DNA from: Undaria pinnatifida
Taxonomy: Eukaryota > Sar > Phaeophyceae > Laminariales > Alariaceae
Direction: 5' to 3'
Assembly (NCBI GenBank): GCA_012845835.1
Contig: JABAKD010000008.1
Coordinates: forward strand, 14,826,223-14,890,222
DNA: 64,000 nucleotides
This document shows positions 11,128 to 22,369 of the stretch, piece after piece. Position 1 is the first letter of the stretch. Each line of letters begins with the position of its first letter. A program made the translations under genes and the position numbers. Below the pieces are notes generated by a model. The model ran no database searches. It was not told the DNA's origin and saw only the letters and a program-made list of their open reading frames with translations.

Positions 11128-13269
11128 ACAAACACGAGCCAGAAGTGAGCAATTGTTAACCTTGTCGTTTTTCGGGGAGTTTGAAACGCGCATTTTTGGC
11201 CGCCAGGCCACACGCGTGACCCCCCCTCTCCCCCCCACGGTGTATGGCCTAATATGTACCGGCGCGTGATACGATAGGGTTAGCACTATGCCTTAGTATG
11301 CGTTTTTGGGTCTGATGGGGCTTCTCAACTGAGGAGATAAGACTCAACATCGTTACAACAATACCGCTTGTTGTCGTACGACATTACTCATTATACATGT
11401 ACGCCCAGTAGCTATTATATCGCATGGGATTGTTCATCTAGGTGCACTTTCTTTCTCTCCTAAAAAGACAGTGTTCTGGTGAGGTGGAGAAATCCTCACG
11501 CGAGGGGCGTTAAATTTTTCGTGGTGCCAGCCCTGTCGCAGCCGGCGTGTACCCATGTTGCAGCATCGGTCCTTTACTGCGGGTGCAAAAATCTAGTCTT
11601 AGCTTTCTGTAGAGTACTTAATAGATAGTCAGGTGCATTCGCTGCGACGCTCTACATTACACCCCTCTTCCACCGTTGATCACATCGGGCCGCAACACTC
11701 AGCAGAGCGCCGTGGCGAACGTCGCGCCCTACGAGGAAGTTCCGCACGAGACTCGTAGCACGTCGGACAAGGCATATACTTCACGCGAAAGCTTGAATGG
11801 AATTCATTCACAGAGTTTTTCAAAGGTGTGGTGCCACTGCACATGTATGTAATTGTGTACGACGGTGCGATCGGCGATCCTTTCTCGTTTGCACAGGAAA
11901 ACGGTGGGTGGCAGCTACAACCGCGTGGCCCTCGGGACCTCGAACGCCGATGGCACCGTAAGGGACAACCTGCTCGTTCAAGTGGGAGCCCTTCTTCAAG
12001 GGCCTGAGAGAGGTCGGCGCAAGCACGTATGCCAAGGAGGTGAGTGACACTTCACCTGTTGTTGTATGCGCCTTCGATAGTGCACTGTTGCCGACCTGGC
12101 CGGCGCGATTGAAGGCAGGGTGTACCGTTTATCTTTAATACCATGATCATACCACATGGTGCAAAACGTTTATTTTGGACGGAGTTGATAGTTTTGCCGT
12201 GATTTTGGTTTTTGCTCACCGGTTTCAGTTTTCTGCTCAGAAAAAAAAGTACACGGAAAAAGTTCGAACTCCCCGCGATGAAGTTTTCAATATCGTGCCC
12301 AAAACAGTCTAGGATGTGTTTTTCAGATTGAATAGCCCCACGATATGTTGAATACTGGCCATTTGGAATCCTTGCCGAAAAACAATTGTTGATACCACTA
12401 GAAAAGAAAGCAATGGTCTGGAACGCGAATCTTCAATTTTACACAGGGCATCCTTGGATACTCACCGCAGGTGAATTGGTTTTTCGTTTGTTCCAATACA
12501 CCAGTTTACAGCACTGGGACGAAACAGGGTATTGTTCCAATAAGGACCCCTGCTGTAACCCTTAGCTGAAGTAGAAACTTGCAGGTAATAACCCATGATC
12601 GGCGTTTGGTGTTTTACCCGCGTGTTGTAACCGTAAACCCAGGGATGGACATTTGTCATCCCCGGCTTTTCCATAGTCAAATATTTCAAGTCTATAAAGA
12701 CCGTTTTCGTAAACATTGTTACTTCCCAATTGAACCCATGCGAGGCTGTGCCCTCAGCGGCGCCGCAGGCACCGTAATTATGCGAACCGACGCCCCTATC
12801 GTACTGAACGCCCCGCGGCACCCCTTTTTGCGAAAACGGGTAAAATCCGGCGTTAACGGCCCATGTTAGTACAAAAACGAGAAGAACGTCCTGGCCACAC
12901 AGGAGTAAACGCCCTCTTATCATTTTTAGAGATAAAAGCCCGGGGACCGGGCTGGCGAGACATTTGAGTGTGGGAGATGGATACGTTTTCGAAGCAGGCA
13001 TCGGTTTCTTTACATAAAGTCCGTACAGGACAGTGTCCATTTTGTTTTTGGTCAATAACGTTTGAAATGATGCGAACTGAAAACAAAACGTCGAAGGCCG
13101 TCATGATCGCCAGGGCCGAGAAAATCGCATACCTCATTTGTATTTTGTCCTTTCTCCACCAAGATCAAGTAAGTACTGGGGGATCGAGAAAATGCTACCC
13201 CGAAATATGGCAAAATCAGCCCGAAAATGTGTCATTTTGGACAAAGTATTGATTTTATCGCGAGGGTTT
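11128..13269. other. No recognised gene; two weak ORFs
   Basis: A minus-strand ORF at 12462-13055 (197 aa) is long for this base composition, but shows no motif I recognise; the opposite strand is also open in parts. At about 11897-12041 a short plus-strand stretch ends at a good donor (AAGGAG|GTGAGT) and could be an exon. I see no repeat structure here. Confidence 0.35.
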
Positions 13270-14045
13270 GTCAATATATCGTTTTAGAGCCGTCCATGCC
13301 GCTGCTGCAATCCCCACCCACCCCCGCCACCAACGCCTCCCTCTTCCCCACCACCCGCACCATCGCCTAGACCTAGCACCACGCGTATAGCAAACCCCTA
13401 CATCTATGCGACCTAAAGCCCTCCCCCCCCCCCCCCCCCCCCCCCCCGGCACATTTCCCTCCCCCTCCCCAACAAGAAACATTTATAGTTTTCACGCACA
13501 AATTGACCTGCCCCACCCGTCCCCTCCCCCCCCCTCCCCCCCCCTCCTCCCCTCCCGCCCCCCTTTTGATCAAAACCAGGCCCCCCCCCCCCCGCCACAT
13601 TCCCCCTGCCCCACAAGAAACATTTATAGTTTTCACGCACAAATTGACCTGCCCCACCCGTCCCCTCCCCCCCCTCCCCCCCCCTCCTCCCCTCCCGCCC
13701 CCCTTTTGATCAAAACCAGGCCCCCACGTCATTAAAAACTCCGCCCTCCCCTCACCTGTTATTCGACTTACAGTATTCACTTGATAAACTGATGCATTTC
13801 CTTCCACGCCTGTCAGATTTTGTCCCCCTCAGAAACGGGTTTTATAGTTTCCGCGCACAGACTGCCTAACATCACCCTGTTGACCCTGATAGCTACACTG
13901 TAGTTGCACGGAGAGTCGCCGACTTATATCCTTAATGAGGACATACAACCCGTAATACGCGCGATCGGAGTATCACACACAGCTTGCAAAGATGAGTTTC
14001 GACAAAATATTCGACCTCACAGCTGGAGTGTATTTTAATTCTTCA
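13270..14045 (+). repeat. C-rich dispersed repeat family, copy 1
   Basis: Contains long C tracts, an internal tandem duplication (ACAAGAAACATTTATAGTTT at about 13471 and 13612) and the family's diagnostic right part: TTTTATAGTTTCCGCGCACA, then ACACACAGCTTGCAAAGATG, then CACAGCTGGAGTGTATTTT. The same parts recur at 22.4-24.0, 52.7-53.3 (reversed), 54.6-54.9, 55.6-56.5, 56.8-58.0 and 60.6-62.2 kb. The Pro-rich and Gly-rich ORFs in it are artefacts of the C tracts. Confidence 0.85.
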
Positions 14046-16355
14046 AATATATATATATATGAAAAAAACGAGACTGGGCAAAGACGAGTGCAATTGTTTC
14101 TCACCCTTGAAATTCTAAATCCTATAGTGTGATCTTCGTATCGAAACTAAACTAATTTTCATCCCAGGTTTGTTTTTTTGCCGATATATCTGTCACTAAT
14201 GATTATTTGTGTAATCGGAAACATTTCGAGCTCGGCAAAATCTGAGACTTGTCTTTTCCCTTACTATTATTTGACCACAGGAAAAATAACCCACCAGGCG
14301 AAACGAATGGAACTTTCACGGTTTATCAACAACAAAGAGGCGACGAACATTCGAAACAAACACTAAAAACTTTGAAACGCTCCGTGTTGCAAGAGCTTTT
14401 CAGTGGTGAATTTATGTTACCAAACACACGGAGAGACTTGGATATACTGGTACCCAGGCGGACAAAAAATATGTACAAATTTGGCTGCACGGACTATAGG
14501 AAAGTTGATGTGTGGGTAGGTGCGTGCTTTGCGCAACAGCAAAACAGACTTATATAGACACAGACAGAGAACCAAACAAGTTATAGACGTTTTGCCTTTC
14601 AAAAGTAGCTGTTACACAACACACGAACGAGTACCGTGCTAACATGCATTGGGACGTGGCGTGTATAACAGGTCGTACTTATGTGTACGCGATGATGATG
14701 GGCTCGCGTTCTGATGGCCACATGAGACAGCCTAGACTACGTCGGCGGGGAGAACACGTGGCCAGTACTAAAAAACGTTTGCTCCAATATCATATCATGT
14801 CCAATTCCCCGGCATTGGTGCTCCGGGGTCAAACGCCCACATCGTATTTAAACGCGCAAATTATCTCCAATCCCAACCCCCCCCCAGTGCCAAATAAAAA
14901 CTTTACGAGTTGGTCCGGCCATAAAGCAGAGTTTCATTTGACCTCTACTTTTTTCATTCTTTGGACGATATTGTAGGTTCAACTTTGGCCGTTTGGTTCC
15001 CGACCCCGCAGCGCAGTTGCACGTGTTCGGAGTTTTTTAATCTAAGATGACTTTGTCGAGAAATGCCCTCCCATCGTGTACGGAGAAATCTCCACACTAC
15101 GGTCGATACGAACCCTGAAACTCTGTACAGGAGATGACGCTGATCCTCGGTGTGCACATTCCTTAAGGCATGGCGAATCGATCAATGTCTTCCCCATCGC
15201 CTAATCCGTTGTCTATCGAAAGATATGCGATGCATATTACCCGCCCGTGGTACTTTGTTCAGATAGTACGATTAGCGTCCTAAAATCCTTATACCCCAAC
15301 TCAAGTTATAGCTTGTTTGTTTGATGCTTGTACACGTGATTCTTCGCTCTCGTCTACACGATACCTTGGGGTCCATTTTTTTCCGGCTTTTTCCGCTTTT
15401 TTTTGCCGAAATGTCGACCGTGTTTTTCTTGGCATGAAATCCCCCTGAAAATTCCGCCGCCACCCTGAAAAACCAAAGGCGAGACCTTGGTAATGGTTTC
15501 GTTTTACTCTGAGGAAGCTCCGCATACATTTTCCAGGTCCAAAATCGCAAAACCGAGTAGGGAAAACGGCGGCAAATACCGCCTCGTGATTACGACGGGA
15601 CCAGCTCGTGGCCAATTTGCAAAGCTTTTTACTGTGTGCGCGTCACAGGATCATTTTTCTTTCCTTTTTCTTTGGCGTCGCCCCTGGGGACCAAGAGGCC
15701 AATTTTTTTCTTCCAGAAAACTGACTCCTTGGCCACACCGTAAACGCCCCTGGGCGTCTTTTTACGCTTATAAAATCATAGCAGCCCAGGGTTCGTTTAC
15801 TCGCATTGTTTCGGGTATGCCGAGGTCACAGCTGTCTTTCCTTCCCCCTGTCCTTGCCTTCAATTTAATCGTCATCCCAGCACAAAAACGTTCAGAACCC
15901 CGCGTTCGCCACGCCCCAAAATATAGTGATGCTGGTGTCATCACACGCCAGTGTGGTAATATACCAATCACACGATATTAATTGCCTACGCGCCGGATCC
16001 TTTTGCAGATTAACTCGCGGTATGTCGAGTTGTGCGCTAAGCGCACTGGTTAACAGAGTGCCGACTCTTGATCCTTCAGTCTCGACGAACATCCTCCGCT
16101 TTCCCGCCCACTGCCGTATGTTGTATATGGCAGGTGGTAAAACCGGAGTCACTCGCGACTCTGGGATATGAGACAGCTGTTGTCGCTTCTGATGCCGAGG
16201 AGACACGTCTCCTTCTCGACCAGTTCGAAGCGGAACCAAGCTCGTGGAGGCTGCAGCACCGTTTCTATATTAACTAGACGGCGGCCACGGCGTCGGTTAC
16301 CGCCTGCAACACTGAGGGGAACTCGACCGGAACCTCCGCTGCTGTTGACTCCACC
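14046..16355. other. No gene recognised
   Basis: Short AT dinucleotide run near 14050, otherwise unremarkable. A plus-strand ORF at 15487-15981 (164 aa) is moderately long, but overlaps minus-strand ORFs and shows no domain. The end of this stretch (about 16165-16275) may hold a degenerate upstream exon of the SWIM-containing transposase described next. Confidence 0.4.
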
Positions 16356-17149
16356 ATGCGTCCCCGCACATCTCTTGCCAACTTCGTGGATTTGATAAGG
16401 GACAAGAGCATTCACCAACTGCTGCGAGTTACGCTGAAACGCGGGAAAAACAAGTACGGCGGGCACCTTGTCACATTGGGGCCTGACGGTTTTTGCCTGT
16501 GCACCTGCCTCCAGCTTCTGATCAAGAGGCTGCCCTGTCGTCACTCCACTTTGGCTTGCTTGACACGCAGGTCGCCTTTAACTGGGCGTGCGTGGCCTCC
16601 CGGTGGAGAACCAACGCGACAGATTGGACAATGGAACCGATTGCCTCAAAGCCTGCCAGGCTCACGGGCACAAACGCGGAGGGCTCGGCAGTACAGCAAA
16701 AAATAGCGCTAGGCTCCAGCGTTTTAACTCCTTCCATCGGAAACGTACGATCAGCGAACTACGCCAACTGCTGCACAATCGGCAAGGAGGCCGAAGCACT
16801 CCTCGACGGAATCACCACTATTGAGGGCGCAAACCGCATCCTACGCCACTGCAAAAAGGCTTTACTGGATAGCATCGCCGTGGAAGAGGAGACGCAACGC
16901 GAGGTGGGCCGGACGACGTTGTTCAAAGGGATTGCGGCCCAGAATGATAGAGGGGCTGGGGGAGGGAGAGCCGGGGGGGGGGCGAGAGTACCGGGGGGCA
17001 GCGAAGGAGCAATAGGAGGGACTGGAGGAGGAATGGGAAGTACCGGACGGGGGAGAGGAGCAATGAGGCGAGGGACCAAAGGAGGATACGGGGGAAGACG
17101 AGGGGACAGGATAGCAGGAAGGGGGGGCACCGAAGGGGGAGGGGGGTGA
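16356..17149 (+). pseudogene. MULE transposase 3' part with SWIM zinc finger, frameshifted
   Basis: The frame beginning at 16356 contains GFCLCTC followed by RLPCRHSTLACL, a C-x-C...C-x-H SWIM zinc finger, which in MULE/FAR1-type transposases lies C-terminal to the DDE core and binds DNA. The continuation of the family pattern (AFNWACVASRW, then YANCCTIGKEAEALLDG) lies in another frame, open from 16493 to 17149. A one-base shift near 16555-16565 is needed to join them, so this copy is broken or carries a sequence error. The end is a Gly/Arg-rich low-complexity tail (16950-17149). It could be the displaced 3' half of the transposase at 8.5-11.1 kb, or a separate degenerate copy. Confidence 0.6.
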
Positions 17150-17398
17150 AGGGGAAGAGGGACGGGAGAGGGCGTCGTTGGGCCGCGGCGCGCAATCGAG
17201 ATCAGTGGCCAGAGCGCAAACGGGATCGTTTCAGGGTTGGCGGGGGCTGGCGAGCAGGTGGGGGCAATTTAGGATGGCAACGGTCGAACTGAGCACGGAT
17301 CGCATCAGGCAGGACAGACACCAAACCTCCATTCTGTAGTTGGCGAGGGTGACGGGGCTGAGCGGGGCAGGCAGGGTGACGACGGGGTAGGCCCAGGG

Positions 17399-17893
17399 TT
17401 GACGTGCGGTGGAGGGGCTACACGTGAGACGGGGCATTCGCCGGCTCCGGGCCACGTGTTTCACGGGGCGCCAGTCGCAGGCAATTTCCAGCATCAGTGG
17501 GGATACGGCATGGGTGGAGTTGGGAGAGTACTCACCCCGCTTGAACACCCGGCGTCTTTGTCGACCGTCGTCACCCAGGAAAGGGTGGTTTCCTCGCAAG
17601 GTTTTGCGTTGCTAAGGCCCTTCGTTGCAGGATTGAACGAGCCGGAAAAGTTTGCGCAAGCCCGCGGAAACAGCGAAACGCTTCTTTCTAACGGCGCGCA
17701 AATGGTGGCAGCCTCTAGCGCTCTAGTGCAGCCTGGCCCTTCTCCTTCTTTAGCTCGTCCGCTCGCCGACTTGGCGCTTGAGGAGGATTATGTGACACCT
17801 AAGATTGCGAGGCACCGAGGAAAGTCTAAACGACACCGCACGGGGGCAGGTCGAAGAGTTCCTGGTGCGGGACATATGGCATGGAACTCATGA
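17399..17893 (+). CDS. Possible C-terminal tail exon of the same MULE
   Basis: A 164-residue open frame that ends with a basic segment (PKIARHRGKSKRHRTGAGR). A tail of the type Pro-x-x-x-Gly-x-x-Lys/Arg-x-x-Arg is common at the C-terminus of MULE and FAR1-like transposases. The preceding frame stops at 17147-17149 close to a possible donor (GGGGGG|GTGAAG), so an intron could join the two. The join and its phase were not established. Otherwise the ORF is Ser/Ala-rich with no domain I recognise. Confidence 0.35.
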   Translation: MTCGGGATRETGHSPAPGHVFHGAPVAGNFQHQWGYGMGGVGRVLTPLEHPASLSTVVTQERVVSSQGFALLRPFVAGLNEPEKFAQARGNSETLLSNGAQMVAASSALVQPGPSPSLARPLADLALEEDYVTPKIARHRGKSKRHRTGAGRRVPGAGHMAWNS

Positions 17894-19395
17894 TGGGTTC
17901 GCGATTTAGCGCTTCGTCGGTGTACGTATATCGCTTTCGTTCTGATCCGCCGGTGCTGCTGCCATGTACAGTGTTTGTTGTAACAGCAGCTAACAGTTGA
18001 ACTCAAGCCTTGATAACACAGTTCTTCTAGCAGGACTACTACTTTCGATCTAGTTTAGGTGAGGCTTGCGGATTGCTGGAACTAGTTGCTTGTACCAACC
18101 GTACAGTACACCATCCACCAACTACGTGGCGCTTAGTCAGTACACCATCCACCAACTACGTGGCGCTTGGGGATGCGCTGCTTACATCGTGCCGATATCT
18201 ACCGGCGATTAACAAAGACGTACGCTACGTACAGCAAGCGTTTTTAGTGGCGGGCTCGTATGCTTTCCATTAAGTTTCAGTATTTCAAGTCGTCGTTGGT
18301 TTCAAAACGGTCGTATGATTACACCAGGGATGGTACGTACGCCACACTCCCAAATATCGCCTTTATATAGTTGGTCTTGCGCCTAGTAATGTCAACACCG
18401 GGCATGAAAGAAACAAATGCCCAGGGGATGGAGATCCAAGCCATCGCAGGGGTTTGCAGTATTTTTTCGTTATTTGCCTGATGAACGCGCTTCCACTTCC
18501 ATACAGCTCGCTCGCCTTCAGTGGCTGTGTGCTACTGCTGTGCCGTTTTCTTTCTGTGCGTTCGTCTTTTTGATGAGGCCGTACTACTGGCGAAACCACC
18601 AGTTCACCATGCCTGGTTGTTGCGCCCCCCCTATTCTGTCCTGGTCTCTTGTTGGTACTCCCCTATTGTCACGTATATGCGGTGTTTGGGTCCGTTTCGT
18701 TCTTTGTTTTCTGCTTTGAAGTATATAAAAAAAGGCGCTGCACTGTTGTCGGCTGCTTACAGGTTGGTTCAAGCTTATCGCCCCAGTTTCCTTCAGAGTC
18801 TAATCAATGTTTGCGCCGTGTATTAGGGGGATTACCCTGATTTCTTGCACGTGTTCACTGTTCCTCTGCCGAACCCTTAACGATTTTTCTTTGTTTTTTA
18901 CGCGCCATACTTTTTGGTTCTTGTATATTTTTGCATATTGGGTCTTAAGGGATCCCACATTTCCAACGAAAACAAAACAAAAACGCATCGTTAAGGGCAG
19001 ACAGCGGCACGTTCAACACGTTTGTGGAAAATATCAGGGTCTTATCCCTCAAAAATGTCTTGTACATTTGGGCTTTTGTGGGGTAAGCGTGCAAATATCA
19101 CGGCTTCGCAACGTATTTATTAGGTTTCAGTCGAGATTCGACTGTGGGCGTCAAATGTGACGATATTGGTCCTACGCAGTCAGTTCTTCAAATATTTGCG
19201 AGAAACTTTGTGCAGAAGAAATGCCTTCGAGCGCATGGAAGCGGCTCGTTCAGAGAAATTTAAGGATGGTTTGGTATTCGTATTGATATACGACAACCTT
19301 CCTTTTTTATATTTCCGTCCAGACTAGTAAATAACCCAGCCTTTGGTAGAGTCAGATATTATACCTGTTACCGCTGCGTTCCGCATTCAATGAAT
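17894..19395. other. No gene; one short tandem duplication
   Basis: At about 18105-18172 a unit of 35 bases containing ACACCATCCACCAACTACGT is repeated twice in tandem. The rest holds only short ORFs without recognisable domains. Confidence 0.5.
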
Positions 19396-19399
19396 GTTA

Positions 19400-19690
19400 C
19401 ACAGATGCTCCGAGTATACTCGGCGAATAACGTAATTTTCGTACTCCGAATACTGAGAGTATTAGAGTACTGGAGGCCTAAATACAAAATACTCGGAGTA
19501 CTTGGAGTATGAACAGTGTTGAATCCCCTAATACTGCCAGTACTGGGAGTATGACCAGTACCTATCCTCGAGTACAGGTAGCACCCGCAGTATCGAGTTG
19601 CGAAATACTTGGAGTACTTCAGTATCGAGAGTATTGACCCCCGACATACTGCGAGTACACAAAGTACCTCAAGTACCTTTTCTCTCAAAT
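19400..19690. repeat. AGTAC/AGTAT-type degenerate repeat
   Basis: Third block of the family seen at 3.8 and 5.4 kb, rich in GAGTACT, AGTATTAGAGTACTGG and CGAGTAC at about ten-base spacing. Confidence 0.7.
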
Positions 19691-19804
19691 ACTCTCATTA
19701 GACCAGTCTTTACTTCCAGGTAATGGGAGCATCTGTGAAATGTGAAATGCCATAAACCCCAGAACCTGGGAGTAATGACGGTCGCGCCTTTAAAATGATG
19801 CACT

Positions 19805-20130
19805 TATGCTCCTAATGTTCTCGATACTCCGAGTATACGCGGGAGTATCCTCGGAGTATCGAGAACACTTCGTACTTCGAGTACTGAGAGTATTAGAGTA
19901 CTGGCGGCGTGAGTACTGCGAATAACTGGGAGTATGAGCAGTAGTACGCAAATACTGCGAGTACAAGGAGTACCCGCAGTATCGGACCTAAAATACATGG
20001 AGTAGTAGCAGTATCTGCAGTACAGAATCTCGAAATACTCCGAGTACGAGCAGTATCCCGAGGCAGATGAAGCCCAAATACTGCGAGTACACGAACTACC
20101 TGAAGTATTTTATCTCGAATACTCCTTATT
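19805..20130. repeat. AGTAC/AGTAT-type degenerate repeat
   Basis: Fourth block. It shares GAGAGTATTAGAGTACTGG with the block at 19.4 kb (offset about 440 bases), so the two are a diverged tandem pair. Confidence 0.7.
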
Positions 20131-20522
20131 TTACTTCCAGGTGCTCAGGGCATGTGTGGAGTGAAACTCTCGTTTTACGCATTATACGTACGAGCACGAG
20201 GTGTTATTTATTTTTCCATTTGATCGCATTCCACTCAGAGAGTCAACCGCGCTGTGCAGACGAAGGAAGGGGCGTCAACGTGTGTGCGCGCTAAGTTTGG
20301 CCACATCTTGGCCGTAGGAGCACTTATGTGGCATCCCAAACCGTTAGCATGCGAGCTATCAACCCGCTCTCCTCCTTCAGCGGCACTGCAGCAGCTACGT
20401 AGTTGCAGCTTGTTTGCGCTGCTGTGGGGACGTCCCTCGAGTTTTTTTTTTGTATTATAAACATATATAAAATCATTCCTTGGTGTCATGGACTTTGGTC
20501 CGGAGTTTTTTGTCTCGGCCTA

Positions 20523-20702
20523 AGTATGCGATTCGCGGAACTGGAATTCTCGGTCGAATGTGGCTTGATTCGAGCGCCGCCTTCGGGGGGCGGCTCCAAC
20601 GCCCCTCGCCCTGCCGTGTCCGTTCCGCACATCGACGTGAACGCGGACGGGCGCCGAGCGAGACGAGCGAGTGTCGAGGAGGAATTTTGGGAAAATTGTT
20701 GA
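20523..20702 (+). CDS. Possible GC-rich exon, unknown
   Basis: An island of clearly higher GC, open in the frame that contains SVECGLIRAPPSGG and then HIDVNADGRRARRASVEEE, ending in TGA at 20700-20702. The sharp change in composition against AT-rich flanks is the only support. No domain recognised and no partner exon found. The minus strand is also open across it. Confidence 0.2.
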   Translation, partial: SMRFAELEFSVECGLIRAPPSGGGSNAPRPAVSVPHIDVNADGRRARRASVEEEFWENC

Positions 20703-20775
20703 TGGCTGCAACGCCTGAATGATTTACAAAATTGGCATCATTTCCAAACGGTACGTGATAATGTTTGGAATTTTG

Positions 20776-21013
20776 CGTACCGGGTGAGAACAGCAGTATG
20801 TACGACGAGCATGAACGCCAACTGACGGCATTGCACCAATCACAACATCAGGTGCATGCAGCAGCAGTAGTAGCCGAAGGGCGAAACTTCTAGCACATAC
20901 TGCAGCAACTAGTAGCAACCAGAACCACAGCAGATAGCTTAAAGTGCAGTACGAGTGCAGTTGGCAAGTTTAGTCGTACACGCATCACTCTGTCCAATAG
21001 TCTATATATAACA
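20776..21013. repeat. Direct repeat copy 1 (about 230 bp)
   Basis: Begins CGTACCGGGTGAGAACAGCA and runs through CCGAAGGGCGAAACTTCTAG to the motif CACTCTGTCCAATA. A close copy with small indels lies at 21242-21465. About 230 unrelated bases separate them. This might be a pair of short terminal repeats around a degenerate element, or a simple segmental duplication. Confidence 0.8.
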
Positions 21014-21241
21014 GCATTTCAAGCAGGTAGAAGAGCCGTCTCTTCGGCCTTTGGCCTTGGCTTTAGCACGGCCGCTGACACTCCAGGCAGCCTCTGCTGT
21101 AGGCATGAACGAGTGCGGTTGATTCGCAGCGAACTATCCCGCTGTGCTCGCCTCTATGTGGCCATTGTCCATGCCATTTCATGTCACCTCCCTTCTGTTT
21201 TGAGCTCGTCGTCGCGCCGTCGAGGTACGAGGAAACCCGTA

Positions 21242-21465
21242 CGTACTGGGTGAGAACAGCAGTATGTACGACGAGCATGAACGCCAACTGATAACAGTGG
21301 CAAACACACAACACCAGGTGCAGCAGCAGTAGCCGAAGGGCGAAACTTCTAGCACATACAGCAGCAACTAGTAGCAACCAGAACCACAGCAGATAGCTCA
21401 AAGTGCAGTACGAGTGCCGTTGGCAAGTTTAGTCGTACACGCATCACTCTGTCCAATATATAACA
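21242..21465. repeat. Direct repeat copy 2
   Basis: Second copy of the repeat at 20776-21013, slightly shorter because of a deletion in the CAG-rich part. Confidence 0.8.
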
Positions 21466-21831
21466 ACCGTTTTATGTTCATATTGATGGAGAAAAAAATA
21501 CCAGGTCGTATTACATTTCTTTCCTGTAAGAATGATACGTCGTACGAGCGGACGTTCTGATTCTGGTGCCGTGAGACCATCGAGCACACCGCATGTTTTA
21601 CCCAAACAAGAGCCAACAAGAGGCAGCGCACAGGGGCCCCCAACACAGAGACACGTGACAACCACGGCCAGCTGTCGGTCGCGTAATTGTCCGATGGTCC
21701 GTGCTTCGGTGGGTGTATCGGAAGTCGTTCGTAGTACGGCTGAAGATCGTCGAAAAACCACGTGGCATCGTGCTGGTGGCAAGACTCGCCAGTACTAGAC
21801 CCCCCAAAATTTATTTACCTTTTCTTTTGGG

Positions 21832-22010
21832 AAATTGACAAAATCGGGTACACCCGGGTGGTTTCTGAACAAAATCGGGTACCTTTTTTTCCGCGACGGG
21901 GCGCGCTTACGTACGCCTGCAAAACGCCTCCAAATCACCTTCTGGCGCCTGAACTCACTGCGCCTTGTGTACGCGCAGCACCCCAAACCGTTTTCTCGGC
22001 GTTCGAACCC
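21832..22010 (+). repeat. Inverted repeat, left arm (179 bp)
   Basis: From AAATTGACAAAATCGGGTAC to CGTTCGAACCC. The reverse complement, with few differences, is at 24978-25156 and has the same length. The interval of about 3.3 kb between the outer ends could be a non-autonomous TIR element. It contains no transposase, only C-rich repeats. Confidence 0.75.
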
Positions 22011-22090
22011 TCTGTACTGCGAACACATTCATTCTGTACTGCAAACACCTACTGCGAACACGTACTCAATAACGCGAACATATGTATGAT
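22011..22090. repeat. Minisatellite of CTGTACTGCGAACAC type
   Basis: Three to four degenerate units of about 20 bases (TACTGCGAACACRTACT core) next to the inverted-repeat arm. The same unit recurs at about 24018-24110. Confidence 0.6.
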
Positions 22091-22369
22091 GATGGTGACA
22101 AACACAGTGCATGACCACATCACCTCGCCTGTTGCATTTGACAATACGTATCTCTTTCTTATAATTAGCGATGTCAGAAAATAATGGTACCTACAAATAT
22201 TCTATAAAATATTCTAGCTTTCGATCGATGTATCATACAACAACAAACTATGAAGATTTAACACGTTATTTACTACACTTAAACACTGGGTTGCATGCTG
22301 CATCTAACATCAAACCTTCTAGAATAGTAAACATTACAAGCCAGATGATATAAAGGGATGTCTTATTGC

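Noticed and set aside
13373-13807. Gly-rich and Pro-rich ORFs around 13.4-13.8 kb
   Set aside because: They come from C tracts read on either strand; all three frames give low-complexity protein.
20776-21465. Possible LTR pair of a retrotransposon
   Set aside because: The gap of about 230 bases is too short for any coding region, and no primer-binding site or polypurine tract is evident.
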